Shown: in pieces, positions 10,359 to 20,100 of the stretch
Numbering within the stretch: the first letter of the stretch is position 1
Layout of the letters: each line of letters opens with the position of its first letter
Assembly (NCBI GenBank): GCA_021234155.1
Contig: JAJEKV010000015.1
Span: forward strand, 2,514,852 to 2,578,851
Direction: 5' to 3'
DNA from: Isoetes taiwanensis
Lineage: Eukaryota; Streptophyta; Lycopodiopsida; Isoetales; Isoetaceae
DNA: 64,000 nucleotides
Program-made: the position numbers and the translations under genes
Notes under the pieces: generated by a model
What the model saw: the letters and a program-made list of their open reading frames with translations, nothing else
The model's database searches: none
Told to the model about the DNA's origin: nothing

Positions 10359-10880
10359 TCACTCGTCATCAACATCAAAGCTCGTGATGCCATTCAGCTC
10401 ATAGATCTCCTGATCAGGAAGCCAGTAAATGTGGACCTTAACACGAGTGAGCTTCCTGCACGCACTAGCAGGTCCATCAGCTTTAGGGGTGAAAGCATGT
10501 TAGGGCCTACATAAAAAATTACCAAAAAGGTACTTTTCTGTGTACTTCTGTGCAAGTACATAATTGTATTTTAAAGTACCTAGACTACGAGGTTGACTAA
10601 AAGAAATTGTGTTATATTCAAGAGTAGTAGTACATACATGTTGTAAGGTACTTTGTGATGTCAAGAAGATGTTAAGAACTCAAATATATCATCATCTTTG
10701 ACTACCCAGAGTATTTTCTAGGTAGTTTCCAAAACATGTAGGCCCTAACATGCTCTTACCCTTAGATAAGAGCCATGGATCAAGCTTAACGCCATTTCTA
10801 GCGCATTCGCCCAGATCGTTGTAGCTCAAGTAACACTTGAAAGAGCGGATGTGCTCTGGACGAGGCATCGAGGAAGCCAT
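10359..10880 (-). pseudogene. Small gene split by a MITE-like insertion
   Basis: The ATG at 10880 opens a frame starting MASSMPRPEHIRSFKCYLSY and running to LDPWLLSK. There a 275-bp TIR element interrupts it. Beyond the element the same frame resumes with ADGPASACRKLTRVKVHIYW and ends ITSFDVDDE at a TGA (10359). Removing the element and one copy of the TTAG target duplication leaves an uninterrupted frame of about 80 codons, so the insertion broke a real reading frame. A paralogue lies just downstream (9766-10001). The 5' end, from codon 16 upward, is also part of the repeat block found near 44395 and 63261. I do not recognise the protein; it is small, mixed charge, with no signal peptide. 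Confidence 0.6.
10487..10761. mobile_element. MITE-like TIR element, TTAG target duplication
   Basis: Terminal inverted repeats start GGGTGAAAGCATGTTAGGG and close with the near-complement CCCTAACATGCTCTTACCC. The sequence TTAG flanks both ends (10483-10486 and 10762-10765), giving a 4-bp target duplication. The interior is AT-rich and non-coding. The family also occurs at 35448-35768 and 44017-44254. Superfamily is not determined; a 4-bp duplication with GGG termini does not fit hAT, Mutator, CACTA or Harbinger. Confidence 0.8.
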
Positions 10881-10915
10881 GGAAGATGAATGGCCTCTAC
10901 CCCCTCGTCAAGCCG

Positions 10916-10925
10916 TTTTTATAGT
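10916..10925 (-). promoter_or_regulatory. TATA box of the interrupted small gene
   Basis: CACTATAAAAA on the minus strand, about 36-43 bases above the ATG at 10880. It is also carried along in the repeat copies near 44480 and 63345, where the gene body is missing. Confidence 0.55.
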
Positions 10926-11270
10926 GAAGTAAAATTATTTATGTGAATTATTGGTGTACAATGTAGGGCCATTATTGAGCTTCTACGAGTGTCATGTACA
11001 CGTACAAGTACAACACAAAATTTTTATGTATATGTGTATGTTAATTACCTCATGTTTCTTGTGCTCGAGAAGTAGGTGAAAGTATTCGTGCTAGAGCAAA
11101 TTAGGTGTGCTTAAAATTCTCAAAATGGGCTTATTTTCTCCAATTAATGAAATCGTGCTTAATATTTAGATAATGCTAAGTTAATACAACATAACAACAA
11201 TATATTTATGACATATCATCCGTAACCTTGTAAAGTAAAACTTTCAACATTTCCTCAACCCAATCTGCTT

Positions 11271-11528
11271 TCACTCGAAATGCAGCAACTGATTGAGAGA
11301 ATCTTGGATTACCATATTTGTGTAGAAAGTATTCAAAGCGGCACATGGTTTATATGTGTCTACTACTTCCAGCAGGGTAAATAGAGAATCAGGAAAGTAC
11401 TTCGTCTCGGCAAGTGCAGTATAGTCCGGATACTCAAGCCATCCACAATACATGTAATAAGGTTCATCTGTCATATTCTGTAACTCTCGAATGGTTATAC
11501 AAAAAGACATTTGTTCCCGTCCATTCAA
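11271..11528 (-). CDS. Unknown 85-codon open frame in the repeat block
   Basis: The frame starts MNGREQMSFCITIRELQNM and contains YYMYCGWLEYPDYTALAET and LFTLLEVVDTYKPCAALNTF. Amino-acid composition looks coding, with no signal peptide or membrane segment. In copy 2 the equivalent frame is cut by TAA after the KY of ETKY, and copy 3 is further altered, so only this copy is open. It may be an exon of a larger gene: it has no recognised domain and I cannot assign a function. Confidence 0.35.
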   Translation of the reverse strand: MNGREQMSFCITIRELQNMTDEPYYMYCGWLEYPDYTALAETKYFPDSLFTLLEVVDTYKPCAALNTFYTNMVIQDSLNQLLHFE

Positions 11529-11865
11529 ATGAGAATGTCATCAGGCAATGGTATACCCATCGAAATCTATTAATATACATACAATCACGTGAGCAACGTT
11601 TTTACATATATGTAGATAGACATCGATAGATAATGTCATAGCTAATTTTAAAACATTATCCAATACTTATGTTTTCCAACCTCTGTCTAGCTGGCAATGA
11701 GTTGAAGATTTGGATTCATACAATATAGAACTAGCAAAACTATAATTGTGTTTCGCTGTACAAAAACCACCATGAATTTACTTTAAACAAACAGACTATG
11801 TTCTCATGTGTTTATATATAAATCCCTGATTGTTGTACATTCTATATTGTAACATGCACATTAAG

Positions 11866-11869
<4 letters not shown>

Positions 11870-11899
<30 letters not shown>
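11870..11899. repeat. Poly-T run
   Basis: An uninterrupted run of about 30 T. In copy 2 the run is shorter and preceded by GCACGG. It could be a poly-A tail of an old minus-strand retrocopy, but no source was identified. Confidence 0.8.
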
Positions 11900-12061
11900 C
11901 TACACTTGTTTCATCCACATGCTTCTTGCAACATCATTGGTGCACTCGATTATTTGCAGAAGGCGATGTAATCGAGTTAGCTGTCCGCATAGTTGTTAAC
12001 CTCACTAGTTGCATGTCCAATTTCTTTGACATGTTTGGAACCGCACACAACCTATGGGATG

Positions 12062-12268
12062 TTATATGTAGTGCAATCTGATTCCGCCTCCTTTTTGAAT
12101 TTTCTTATTGGCTCGGACATTCTTCTTTCTCTTTCTCTTCGTTGGCATCTCATCCAACATTGATTGAACTGTTTGACTGTTTGAATATTCACCTTCATCT
12201 TCACTACCATCGAATGGTGTACTTTTAACTTTCTTCTGAGGTTGTTCTTCCATTATTCTACAAAGCAA
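12062..12268 (-). CDS. Unknown basic-acidic small open frame
   Basis: The frame begins MLCRIMEEQPQKKVKSTPFD, has an acidic patch (DGSEDEGEYSNS) and then a lysine-arginine cluster (PTKRKRKKNVRANKKIQK) that looks like a nuclear localisation signal. Copy 2 (45484-45819) has an extra base at the end of this cluster and stays open for 111 codons, ending SITSPSANNRVHQ. The difference is a homopolymer or CNG-site change, so which copy is correct is unclear. Could be an exon; no family recognised. Confidence 0.35.
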   Translation of the reverse strand: MLCRIMEEQPQKKVKSTPFDGSEDEGEYSNSQTVQSMLDEMPTKRKRKKNVRANKKIQKGGGIRLHYI

Positions 12269-12372
12269 TAGAAAATGTGATCTTTATAATATCTAAAGTG
12301 CAATGAACATGCATACATATCTCACCACAGGTATTCATGAAGATCCATATTTATTTTTTATTTATATAAACC

Positions 12373-12516
12373 TTACCATTTCAATATTCACCTTTGCAAT
12401 ATACTACCATCGGTACAACGAACAATTATATAACTCAAGTTCTCTTACCATTTCAATATTCAACCTTGCAATATACTACCATGGGTACAACGAACAATTA
12501 TATAACTCGAGTTCTT
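12373..12516. repeat. 72-bp tandem duplication
   Basis: Two units of 72 bases, each beginning TTACCATTTCAATATTCA and ending with ATTATATAACTC. The same pair is present in copy 2 of the repeat block at about 45924-46067. Confidence 0.85.
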
Positions 12517-12705
12517 CTCAACCCTATATTAACCATGTCCCCACACACAACATGGCAATTCGCACTGCGAATATCGACTTATATATGTTCCATACTCAGT
12601 AACTCTAGAAAATAGGCTCATAACAATGTGTACACATTATCGTCTGATATTCTCCTCTATTAAAAACTTCAATTGTCACATCATTTGCCAAGATCAAAGT
12701 CCCAT

Positions 12706-13047
12706 TCATTTCAAGGCAAAATATCGCTGCATAAGCTTGTAATATTGTGAATCGCTCTCCTGAATTCTTAATAACAACAAGTGGTGAGGATCTATATTTC
12801 CATCTGTTATGGCTTCGTCAAATAAGTAACTAGAATTTATAATTCTAATGTTATTTATATCTTCCTCCTTGAACGACACAATTCAAAATAAATGATCGTT
12901 TCCAATGTGTCTAAGAAATGCCACTGTTTGTCTGCTCCTCCTTGCACCAAAAACCAATGCGTACACGAGCAAGAACTCGTGACCTCCAACTATAGTCACA
13001 CCCAAACTCTGGAGTACAGCTAATGTCAACTCTACTGCCCCGTCCAT
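12706..13047 (-). pseudogene. Unknown frame with one internal TGA
   Basis: Starting at ATG 13047, the frame reads MDGAVELTLAVLQSLGVTIV, then HEFLLVYALVFGARRSRQTV, then FLRHIGNDHLF, meets TGA at 12883-12885, and continues in the same frame IVSFKEEDINNIRIINSSYL through LLRIQESDSQYYKLMQRY to a final stop at 12706. Coding character is equal on both sides. A single TGG to TGA change would explain it. The same stop is present in copy 2 (46257-46598). No family recognised. Confidence 0.4.
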
Positions 13048-13139
13048 TTATAGTACGTAATATAGACGATTGTAGCTCAATAAAAACCACCTAGATAACG
13101 AAAAGAATTAACTTCCGCTTTACGTATATCGAATTTGAG

Positions 13140-13574
13140 CATATCGCATGTCAATGAATCGAACGTTAACACCAAGTAAAAGTCGAATGTTTCAAAGCCT
13201 ACTTAACCATTTTTTGATTTATTAAAGTATTAAATAGAATAGAATAGAATAGAATAGTTTTTTAGCGTCCACGGAGACCAATTGGCCTATAGAATGGAAT
13301 AGAATAGAGGCTAAGGGGAATATTGAGCGTCAACAGCGAATATGTTCCGAAGTCTACTTATTCATTTGTTACACTTTCTCCATAAGTTTACACATGGACC
13401 TAGGAAGGAAATTGGATTAATCCAACGAATGTATCCATTCGAGTTTTAGTCAAATGTTGTTGAATTGTAGGCAAATATAGGCAAAGCACCATGTTCCATA
13501 CTAGCGTTAGGTAAAAGACGAATATTCTGAATTTCATACAAAGGAAGGACCGCTCTGTCCAACTCTGGCTAAGG
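13140..13574. repeat. Satellite-like repeat, left part
   Basis: Diverged direct repeats with key words GATTAATCCAACGAATGTATC, CATTCGAGT and AACACCAAGTAAAAG. Related sequence fills 19362-20100, 33525-33855 and 52372-52696. Successive GATTAATCCAA words at 19461, 19689 and 19937 give a period of about 228-248 bases. This copy is interrupted by a short LINE 3' fragment (13234-13312) and by the full LINE at its right edge. Key word quoted is longer in the sequence; only the core is given. Confidence 0.65.
13234..13312 (-). mobile_element. Very short LINE 3' fragment with ATTCT tail
   Basis: On the minus strand the fragment reads GGTCTCCGTGGACG, then TAAAAAACT and a short (ATTCT)n tail. The unoccupied version of this site is visible at about 33590, where ATTAAATAG runs straight into CGGCTAAGG. 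The GTCTCCGTGGACG word is the 3' end of the LINE at 13575-19361, so this is a heavily 5'-truncated insertion of that family. Confidence 0.65.
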
Positions 13575-13610
13575 AAGGAAGGAAGGAAGGAAGGAAGGAA
13601 GGAAGGAAGG
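13575..13610 (-). repeat. (CCTT)9 microsatellite tail of the LINE
   Basis: On the plus strand AAGG is repeated from 13571 to 13610; the first AAGG belongs to the target site. The tail directly follows the LINE 3' end (GTGGACGATAAAAATA on the minus strand). Confidence 0.85.
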
Positions 13611-13903
13611 TATTTTTATCGTCCACGGAGACCTATCGGTCTATGGGACCCAATACAAAGGCGCAGCAAGCAGATTACTACCCGGATTAAAAAACCCCCG
13701 CCCCAAAGGGTTTTCAAGGGAAAAACCGTGGCAGCAATCAGCCTGCTGACAAACTGTTCCAATATACAAAATGCAAAAACACACAAATATATACACTCAT
13801 GTACCGTACCCGTAGTGCCTGATCAGTGGGCGAGGGGGCAAAGGTGGGCTCGCAGATCGATTACCTCGAATATACGACCCCGAGCACGACCGGCCCGGTG
13901 TGT

Positions 13904-16900
13904 TCATCGGCAAATGTAGGGGGCAAGTCCGGCCGTATTAAAGGGACGCGATCCGTCCGAATCCGACCGAATCTTTGGGCAACTCACGGAAAGTGTGAGA
14001 CTCATCCTCAATGGCACCCGTTTTGACAAAGACCGGCAGAGCATGTCTGGCGGGGGCTCCTCAATCCACCTGCCCGTCTCGATGCGGAGATGGTGGGCGC
14101 CTGTGCGAATGGAGGCAATGAGTCTGCGCTTTTTCAGGGGCAGCTGGGAACGCAGGTAGAGCTGCAGGCCCCGGACCAACGCGGGGTTGATGTGCTCCTT
14201 GTAATGTGCCGTTTTGACCTGCTCTAGAGCGCCGGGGTCCCAGAGCTTGGCAAGGAAGCAAGCGCCCGTGTACTCCCCCAGTCGCCACGATCGGCCTCTG
14301 TGTCCACCGCGACGATCAAGGCTCCTGCATGTTCCATCTGGCGAACCACTGATCTCTCTTACCCCTCCAACAGGCCCTGAGCCGCTGCGGGCCCATTGCC
14401 ACAGTGTAAGCCAGGTGTGGGACCCGAGCATCACCCATATTAACCATTTTCTGAAAATAGACGATGTGTCTATCAATCAAGGGCCGAAGCTGCAAGAATC
14501 CGTTTTCGCAGCAGAATCGATAGGGGACTGAAGGTTTCACCCAAGTGCCCGTGCCAAAATGCCTTACGCACCTGCTCCAAGTCATTCCAATTCGCCAAAG
14601 AGACGACCGCCCCAAACCTCGACTTCCGTCTGGAAGGGACGGGCTCGACCGGCCCGAAACAAATGTGACCGATGGCCCCAATCATAGAGCTCGCTGGTGG
14701 ATGTTTGTTCAAGATGGCATAAAGCGCTTTCCAGCCCGTCACTTTCATAGCGGACCGGGACGCCCCCAACAGAGCGAGGAGGGGAACTCCACCCCTAAGT
14801 ACTTATAGGTGGGCGTGACCTCCACGATCGCCCCCGATATGTGAGTGGAGGCGTGGGGTGGTGTGAAGAGGATATGAGAACCACCCGGTCTTGGGCCGAT
14901 TCACGCAGCGCATGTTTGTAGCCCGGCGTATCGTGTCTAGGGCATCCGGATGAGACCGCATAGCTTCGGGTGTGGGCGGTCGAAGGTCAACATCGCCCGC
15001 GATAGATGAGCCGGGCGGATGACCGGTGCAAAAGTCGTGATGCCATCCCCCATGCTCGCGAAGCCGTGGCTCTAACCGGTCAATGTAGAGGCCAAAAGTG
15101 TTGGTGAGAGGGGCAGCCCCGCGGACCTCGATATTCGGGTGAATGCTTGGCCCGGCCGGGCCGCATCCTCGCCAAAACAACTCTCATACATACTGTATAT
15201 GGCATTCGCGCACGGGCAGCAGCGATAGCCCCAGTTGACGCAGATCTAGCCCATAGCTTTTTCCGGTGGGACGTGATCAAAAGCCTTCGCGAAGTCGATA
15301 AAGCAGCAATACAAGTCCTGCCGGTGGTTTCGGGCCATCTTCAATCGTGTCGTCCGCGATGTAAAGATATGGTCAATCGTTGAGTGGCGGGGTCTAAAGC
15401 CCGCTTGTGTGAGAGCTTGCACATCTGCCGCCCGCCCGGCCGGGTCAACTGCTGCTCGAGAATGCCAGCCAACAGTTTGGCAAATACTGAACTGACCATG
15501 ATCGTCCGGTAATTGGCCGAACAGTGTGGGTCGCCCGCCTTGTGAATGGGGACAACCCTGCTTGTGGTCCATTGTCGGGGGAAGCCTTCCTGCAATGCTC
15601 TGTGAACAGGGTAGTGAGGATCGGCACCAGCGGCTGCCCTGCCCATTTGAGTAACTCTGCCTGCATGCCATTGAGGTCAGCTGTCTTCCCATTAGCCAGC
15701 TGTTGCAGGCCCTCCACAACATCCTCCTCCGCGAGAACCAATGGGGGGCCCTCCTGTGGGGGTATGGGCGTACGCGTCCCTGGTGGGTCATAGAGTTGCT
15801 TCAAGTACTGTTCCCACTACCCGGGTGTGATGTCCCCTATAGGCTGGGCTGGCCTTCGAAGCACTCTGCGCCAAAAGGTTCGAGGATGAGTGTCCAGCAG
15901 GCCGAACATCTCCCCCTGATGCCTGGCAAGGTACCGCGCCTTTGTCTCCTTTAGATGGGCGCGGTACTGTGTGGTGGCCTGCAAGCGGGTACCTGGATCC
16001 AAAATGTGACGGAGCTGGTGCTTGCGTTCTTTACACTCCGCATCAAACCACCGGTTACGCGAAAATGTTGTTGTCCCTGAGCGGCGACGCGTGGAGGGCC
16101 TACCAAAGCACCTGTCCGCTGCATCCCGTAATAGCTCAGTCAACTGGCCTGTCTACTGCTCTAGTGTGGGGGTCCGCAGAATTGCTGGCAGGGCATCCAT
16201 GAGCATCTCGGCGTCGTCCTCTGCCTGCTCATAATCCAGTCGCAACTGAAGATGGCGAGGGGCTGGCATAGTGGGAGTTCTGGCGGCTTGCCAAGCCATG
16301 CCCAAGTAAAGTGGGGGGTGATCTGAGTCGACCTCCTCATCCCGACTGTCGGTGCCCACCCAGAAACGACTGATGAGATGCATATCTTGCGCAACTACGA
16401 GCACATAGTCCATCACACTAGACCCTCCCCCCTGATTGTCCTGTCTGCAGGTGCATTTGTGAGAATCGGGCCACTGTGACAGGCCATTGCAAATTATTAA
16501 GTCAAAAATACCACATAGCAGGAGCAACTGTCTGCCAAAGCGAGTGACCTGGCTGTCATCCGATCCTCGTGGCCAGGTTTCCTCTGCGGGACGTAGCTGC
16601 AGGACATCGTCAGCGAGGGGGTCAAGTCTCATAGACTGCTCTACTCCTGTCCGTGCATTGAAATCCCCAAGAAGGACGACCCTACCCAACTGCTTGTGCT
16701 GCTGTATGTCATCATATAGATCGACATAAGGGTCCATCCTATCCGCATCGGAGTGGCTGCGATAGAAGGTGCTCTCTGTGTGAGGGAAATAACAGGCGGC
16801 CAGAAAAAGAGGGTTGCCATTGATATTATCACACGAACCTACAAGTACCGGTTGTGTCTGTCTGTCTTCTGGCGGGTAATCGAATGTGCCAAGGTTGTCC

Positions 16901-17117
16901 GGTAGTAGCAAGCAACCCCACCATGGCCCCCCTGTCCTGTACAAGTATTGAAGACCGAGAAATGTTGGCAACCCGGCAGATCAAGTAGCCTGTGCCCGGC
17001 ATGCTCCCATGTCTCCATGAGAAAGATGAGATCCATATCGGCTGCCACGGAGTTGAGACTGTCCCCCTTCTGCCAAGGGAAGCCTCGACAATTCCATGAG
17101 ACCACCCGGAGGCACAA
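13904..17117 (-). pseudogene. LINE ORF2: endonuclease and reverse transcriptase
   Basis: ORF2 makes the enzyme that nicks the target and copies the LINE RNA. The endonuclease starts CLRVVSWNCRGF (17117) and shows LMETW, VLLGDFNART and VDSDHPP, which are the four APE-family active-site blocks. A linker has RNRWFDAECKERKHQ (about 16060). Reverse transcriptase blocks follow: NGKTADLNGMQAELLKW, VVPIHKAGD-NYRTI, AGFRPRHSTIDHIF and CCFIDFAKAFDHVPP. The YADD block is damaged: LIY, one extra base, then AGDVD (about 15010-15035). The C-terminal part contains LRIETGRW, seen in several LINE groups. At least six frame changes break the frame. Confidence 0.8.
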
Positions 17118-17339
17118 TTCCTATTTGTCACCAGCAGTGGTATGCGCAGCCTAAGTCGCGGGGGGAGGACGGGAAGCAGAGGGTGAGTGAGAAGTAGATG
17201 GAGCGGAGGCAGCATGTGGCTGAGAGGGCGTGGGTCGTGACGGAGCAGGAGTAGGAGCAGGAGAAGGGGGGGCTGTGGTAGGAGAGGCAGAAGCAGGGCC
17301 ACGTTCAGCTGCGATTGGGGCTGCAGGGTTTGCAGCAGT

Positions 17340-17945
17340 AGCAGGCTAGCAGAAATCCTGCCCCGAACCAATCCTGCGGCACCACCTTGGTGGCGGCTGC
17401 CTCTGACCCTGACAAGCTCCTGTCTGCGTGCCTCCTGTTGTGCGGGTGTGAGGTCCCGGTCCACGTACAGGGACGTCCCCTTCAGCATCTTGCCCTATCG
17501 CAATATGGTATCACGCACCTGCGCATCCGCAACCACGAATATGACAATGCGGTTACGACCCGGGCGCTGAGCCCCATGGCGGGATGCTCGGGAAATGTGA
17601 ACTGGCCCAGGGAATGTCATCCGATCGAGAATGTGTGTTCGGATGTTGTGGGCGAGACTCTCCCCCTCCTCTTCGGCATGCCTCGGACTACCGATTGTGG
17701 CCTCCGTCTGCAGCTCTTGGAGTTCTCGGGCTTGCGGATCAAAGGCGTGCGAGGGCCTGAGCCCGGGCATTGGGGGTGGTCGGGTGGTGGCTGGTATGGC
17801 GGGGTGGCTTGAGTGCGGGGCAGCAGCGCGTGGTCCCGCCGCCGCATGATGCCGCATACCGGGGTTGCGGGTAGCGGCCTCGAGCCGCCCCGCCTCGGAA
17901 GTCGGGAGCACGCCTCTTTGCAGGGCCTCGCCGCCGCTTGGCCAT
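17340..17945 (-). pseudogene. LINE ORF1, putative RNA-binding protein
   Basis: The likely start is MAKRRRGPAK at 17945, followed after a frame change by a Pro/Ala-rich stretch, then FDPQARELQELQTEATIGS and a conserved-looking core NRIVIFVVADAQVRDTIL. After another shift the frame reads MLKGTSLYVDRDLTPAQQEA and RRQELVRVRG. The order hydrophobic strand, R-x-x-IL, K-LKGT, V-x-DLT-x-QQ-x-RR is the pattern of the RRM-like or C-terminal domain of LINE ORF1 proteins. It ends about 220 bases before ORF2. The Pro-rich segment around 17150-17340 is low-complexity. Confidence 0.6.
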
Positions 17946-18920
17946 CTCCTCCCCGGTGACTGCCGCCAGCTGACTATGAACCTTGGTAGGAGACCTCGCC
18001 CCGTCTATGGATTGCTGCCGCGAACCCCGGAGCTCGAGGCTCTAAGTAGCGCAGGGCGAAGTCGAGCCCCAAAGACACGCGCCCGTGAGCCGGGCTTGCC
18101 GCCGATCGACTGGGCAAGAACCCGGCCGTGGTATGGCTGTCCGCAGAGCCGCGCTGCCATGGTGGTGGCTTCTCCTCAACCTCCGACCGAGCCGACACGG
18201 TGACTATCGCCTCGCATTGCCCGCTCCCTCTCATGTGTCATGGTGTCGGAGTGATGAACACCGAAGTCAGGGCGGGCCCGCATGTCGGTGGCCTTTGCAC
18301 GGCTTCTTTGCCGTTCGGTGTGCGGGCCAAGGCCATCTTCTACGTCTTTGTGTGCGGGTCTCCGGACCTATGATGTGGTTCTTCGACCACCGGTTGCCCT
18401 TCGAGCACATGGGGTGCCGAGGGACTCCATCTCCACCGCCATGCCCGGCCCGGCAAACCTTTATTAGCCTCAATGCACCTTGTTAGCCTCCATGCCCCTT
18501 TGGCGTGGCTCCAATTCTCTGCTTAGAGGCGAGGAGTTCTGTATGGTCCGAGCAATCAATCCCTTCGGCGGGCTGGCCACGCTGAGGGGCCTTAGCCTTA
18601 GCGCAGAGCCTCCTTCTTCATGGAGGATGACTCTCCCCTGTCCATGATGGCTGATCGGGACCGTTTGCGTGGCGGCCTCTCACCTTGGTTTTCCCAGGCT
18701 AGCCCATCTTCTGTGGCCATGACTGGGGGTGCGGCACGTCAAGCAAGGTTTAGGCTATGGCAGGGGTGTGTCAGGTCTGGCAGGGCTAGGCTGGCTATGG
18801 CAAGCTATGGCAGGGCTGTGGCCAGGCTAGGCAAGGCCAAGAGGCAGTTGGTTGGGCTATGGCGATGTCAGGCAAATGTTGGAGCCTAGCTCAACATTAT
18901 TGTGTGCGCTGACTTCCAAA
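17946..18920. other. LINE 5' untranslated region, GC-rich
   Basis: A GC-rich stretch between the ORF1 start and the 107-bp monomers. Open frames occur because of composition but show no protein motif. A short imperfect repeat of TGGCAGGGCT and GGCTATGGCA words fills about 18740-18870. Confidence 0.5.
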
Positions 18921-19240
18921 GTTTGAGGGGTCTCTGGCTGTAAAAAGTGTGCACATAATCCAATTTGGGGACTCAAAATCGCGGTCAGAGCACCTTTTGG
19001 GGGTTTGGGGGTTTTGGGGGTTCCAAGGTTTGAGGGGTCTCTGGTTGTGAAAAGTGTGCTCAGAATCCAATTTGGGGACCCAAAATCGCGGTCAGAGCAC
19101 CTTTTGGGGGTTTGGGGGTTTTGGGGGTTCCAAGGTTTGAGGGGTCTCTGGCTATGAAAAGTGTGCTCATAATCCAATTTGGGGACTCAAAATCGCGGTC
19201 AGAGCACCGTTTGGGGGTTTGGGGTTTTTGGGGCTAGAGA
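18921..19240 (-). repeat. 107-bp tandem monomers in the LINE 5' region
   Basis: Units start at 18921, 19028 and 19135, each with GTTTGAGGGGTCTCTGG, then AATCCAATTTGGGGAC, then AAAATCGCGGTCAGAGCACC and a G/T-rich end. The third unit is incomplete. Tandem monomers at the start of a LINE are known promoter modules in rodent L1, and a similar role is inferred here. Between 19240 and 19361 short GAGAGAGTGAGGGC repeats lead to the 5' terminus. Confidence 0.8.
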
Positions 19241-19361
19241 GAGATTGTAAACCCTAGAGAGAGAAAGCCAGAAAGGGGCAAATCAAGGGGGCTCCATGCA
19301 AGGGCAGTGAGGGCGCTAGAGAGAGAGTGAGGGCACTAGAGAGAGAGTGAGGAGGGCGCTG

Positions 19362-20100
19362 AAGGAGCATCTTGAGTTTTAACACCAAATATGTGTTGAA
19401 ACCTACTTAATCATCTTTTGGGCTTTTTCTATAGTGGAGCTAGGGTCACGTTACTATCACGATTAATCCAACGAATGTATCCATTCGAACCTTAGTCGAA
19501 TGTAGCTATAGCTAAACTGTAGGCAAAGGAGAATATTTCAAAGCCTACTTAACCATTTCGACTTATTAAAGTATTAAATAGCGGCTAAGGAGAATATTGA
19601 GCATCAACACCAAATACGTTCCGAAGTCTACTTATTCATTTGTTACACTTTCTCCATAAGTTTACACGTGGACCTAGGAAGGAAATTGGATTAATCCAAT
19701 GAATGTATCCATTCGAGTCTCAGTCAAATGTTGTTGAATTGTAGTCAAATGGGCAAAGCACCATGTTCCATACTAGCGTTAAGTAAAAGCCGAATATTCC
19801 AAATTTCATACAAAGGACCGCTCTGTCCAACTCTGGCTAAGGAGCATCTTGAGTTTTAACACCAATACGTGTTGAAACCTACTTAATCATCTTTTGGGCT
19901 TTTTCTATAGTGGAGCTAGGGTCACGTTACTATCACGATTAATCCAATGAATGTATCTATTTGAACCTTAGTCGAATGTAGCTATAGCTAAATTATAGTT
20001 AAATATAGGAAAAGGACCATATTGAATGTTAACACTAAGTAAAAGACGGATATTCCGAACCTTATGCAAAGTGTTAGGATAGTCTGCTCTATCTCGATCT
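19362..20100. repeat. Satellite-like repeat, right part
   Basis: Continuation of the repeat that the LINE entered. A larger unit of about 480 bases beginning GAGCATCTTGAGTTTTAAC is seen at 19366 and again at about 19842. Inside it GATTAATCCAA words recur every 228-248 bases. It contains no coding frame. Confidence 0.65.

Larger units (their letters stand above)
10833..13134. repeat. Repeat block, copy 1 of 3
   Basis: A 2.3 kb block that reappears almost unchanged at 44395-46686 and from 63261 to the window end, all in the same orientation. Its left edge falls inside the small gene at 10359-10880, so this copy keeps the full context and the other two look derived or truncated. The right edge is ...GTATATCGAAT, after which copy 1 enters the satellite-like repeat and copy 2 enters unrelated sequence. 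No terminal inverted repeat is seen. Confidence 0.85.
13575..19361 (-). mobile_element. Full-length APE-type LINE, degenerate
   Basis: The element is bounded by GGCTAAGG on the left and AAGGAGCATC on the right. The uninterrupted target GGCTAAGGAGCATC is seen at about 19835 and 33840, so the whole 5.8 kb is one insertion with AAGG duplicated. On the minus strand it has a 5' region with 107-bp monomers, a short ORF1, an ORF2 with apurinic endonuclease and reverse transcriptase, and a (CCTT)9 tail. It is strikingly GC-rich against AT-rich surroundings. No RNase H domain is recognised. The clade is unresolved; a microsatellite tail differs from the poly-A tail of typical plant L1 LINEs. Confidence 0.85.

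Noticed and set aside
13571-13610. Ordinary (AAGG)n microsatellite
   Set aside because: It directly abuts the LINE 3' end and begins at the target-site AAGG, so it is better explained as the LINE tail.
17974-18486. GC-rich open frames upstream of LINE ORF1
   Set aside because: Open in several frames because of composition only; no motif, and they lie in the LINE 5' untranslated region.
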